Below the pieces are notes generated by a model, which made no database searches, had not been told where the DNA came from, and was given only the letters and a program-made list of their open reading frames with translations. A stretch of DNA of 6,724 nt, taken from Microbacteriaceae bacterium UBA4731 (GTDB lineage: Bacteria; Actinomycetota; Actinomycetes; Actinomycetales; Microbacteriaceae). Location of the stretch: assembly GCA_002404115.1 (NCBI GenBank), contig DHJB01000017.1, positions 3,628 through 10,351 on the forward strand, given 5' to 3'. Numbering within the stretch: position 1 is the stretch's first letter; each line of letters opens with the position of its first letter. Both the position numbers and the translations under genes were made by a program. Below are positions 6,569-6,724 of the stretch, one piece after another.

Positions 6569-6724
6569 TTAGTGGGCAAGTATCTTGGAGAGGAATTCCT
6601 TCGCTCTCCCGCTCTGGGGATTAGTGAAGAACTGCTCCGGGGTGGCTTCCTCGACGATTTCGCCCTCGGCCATGAAGATCACCCGGTTGGCGGCCTTGCG
6701 GGCGAAGCCCATCTCGTGCGTGAC
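6569..6724 (-). CDS. gluA: Amino acid ABC transporter ATP-binding protein, C-terminal end (cut by window edge)
   Basis: ATPase subunit on the cytoplasmic side that powers the importer formed with GluB, GluC and GluD. Only the last 51 codons plus the TAA stop (6571-6569) are present; the rest lies beyond base 6724. The fragment opens VTHEMGFARKAANRVIFM, with the switch (H-loop) histidine that senses the ATP gamma-phosphate, followed by the family's closing pattern AEGEIVEEATPEQFFTNP and ending FLSKILAH. This matches the GlnQ/GluA group of polar amino acid ATPases. The Walker A, signature and Walker B motifs fall outside the window. It is first in the reading order gluA-gluB-gluC-gluD, and gluB follows after 37 bases without a terminator, so the same transcript is likely. 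Confidence 0.93.
   Translation of the reverse strand, partial: VTHEMGFARKAANRVIFMAEGEIVEEATPEQFFTNPQSGRAKEFLSKILAH

Overview
The window comes from a high-GC actinobacterium, most likely of the family Microbacteriaceae (Leifsonia/Cryobacterium-like). The grounds are the GC-rich third-position codon use, protein sequences closest by eye to actinobacterial families, a leaderless-type TANNNT promoter, and a gluABCD-type glutamate transporter like that of Corynebacterium. The genus is inference. All genes lie on the minus strand, so the biological reading order runs from 6724 down to 1.

In reading order the window holds: the last 51 codons of gluA (ABC ATPase, 6724-6569); gluB (lipoprotein solute-binding protein, 6531-5662); a 90-base gap with a short hairpin; gluC (permease, 5571-4924); gluD (permease, 4927-3989, overlapping gluC by 4 bases); pheS (3977-2937, only 11 bases after gluD); pheT (2937-403, sharing one base with the pheS stop); a 121-base gap with a large imperfect palindrome; and the first 93 codons of argC (281-1, running out of the window).

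GluABCD together would import glutamate or a closely related acidic amino acid: GluB captures the substrate outside the membrane, GluC and GluD form the channel, and GluA drives transport with ATP. PheS and PheT form the alpha2beta2 phenylalanyl-tRNA synthetase. ArgC starts or joins the arginine pathway, which uses glutamate as its precursor. No terminator is visible between gluD and pheS, so the transporter and the synthetase may share a transcript. The clear transcriptional break is the pheT-argC gap, where a 35-bp-stem palindrome sits just after the pheT stop and a leaderless-type promoter sits directly in front of argC.

This is mostly ordinary core and transport gene content. I see no CRISPR array, transposase, phage gene, toxin system, tRNA or rRNA. 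The most unusual item is the palindrome at 322-395, built from four copies of one octamer. It may be a dispersed repeat or a terminator.
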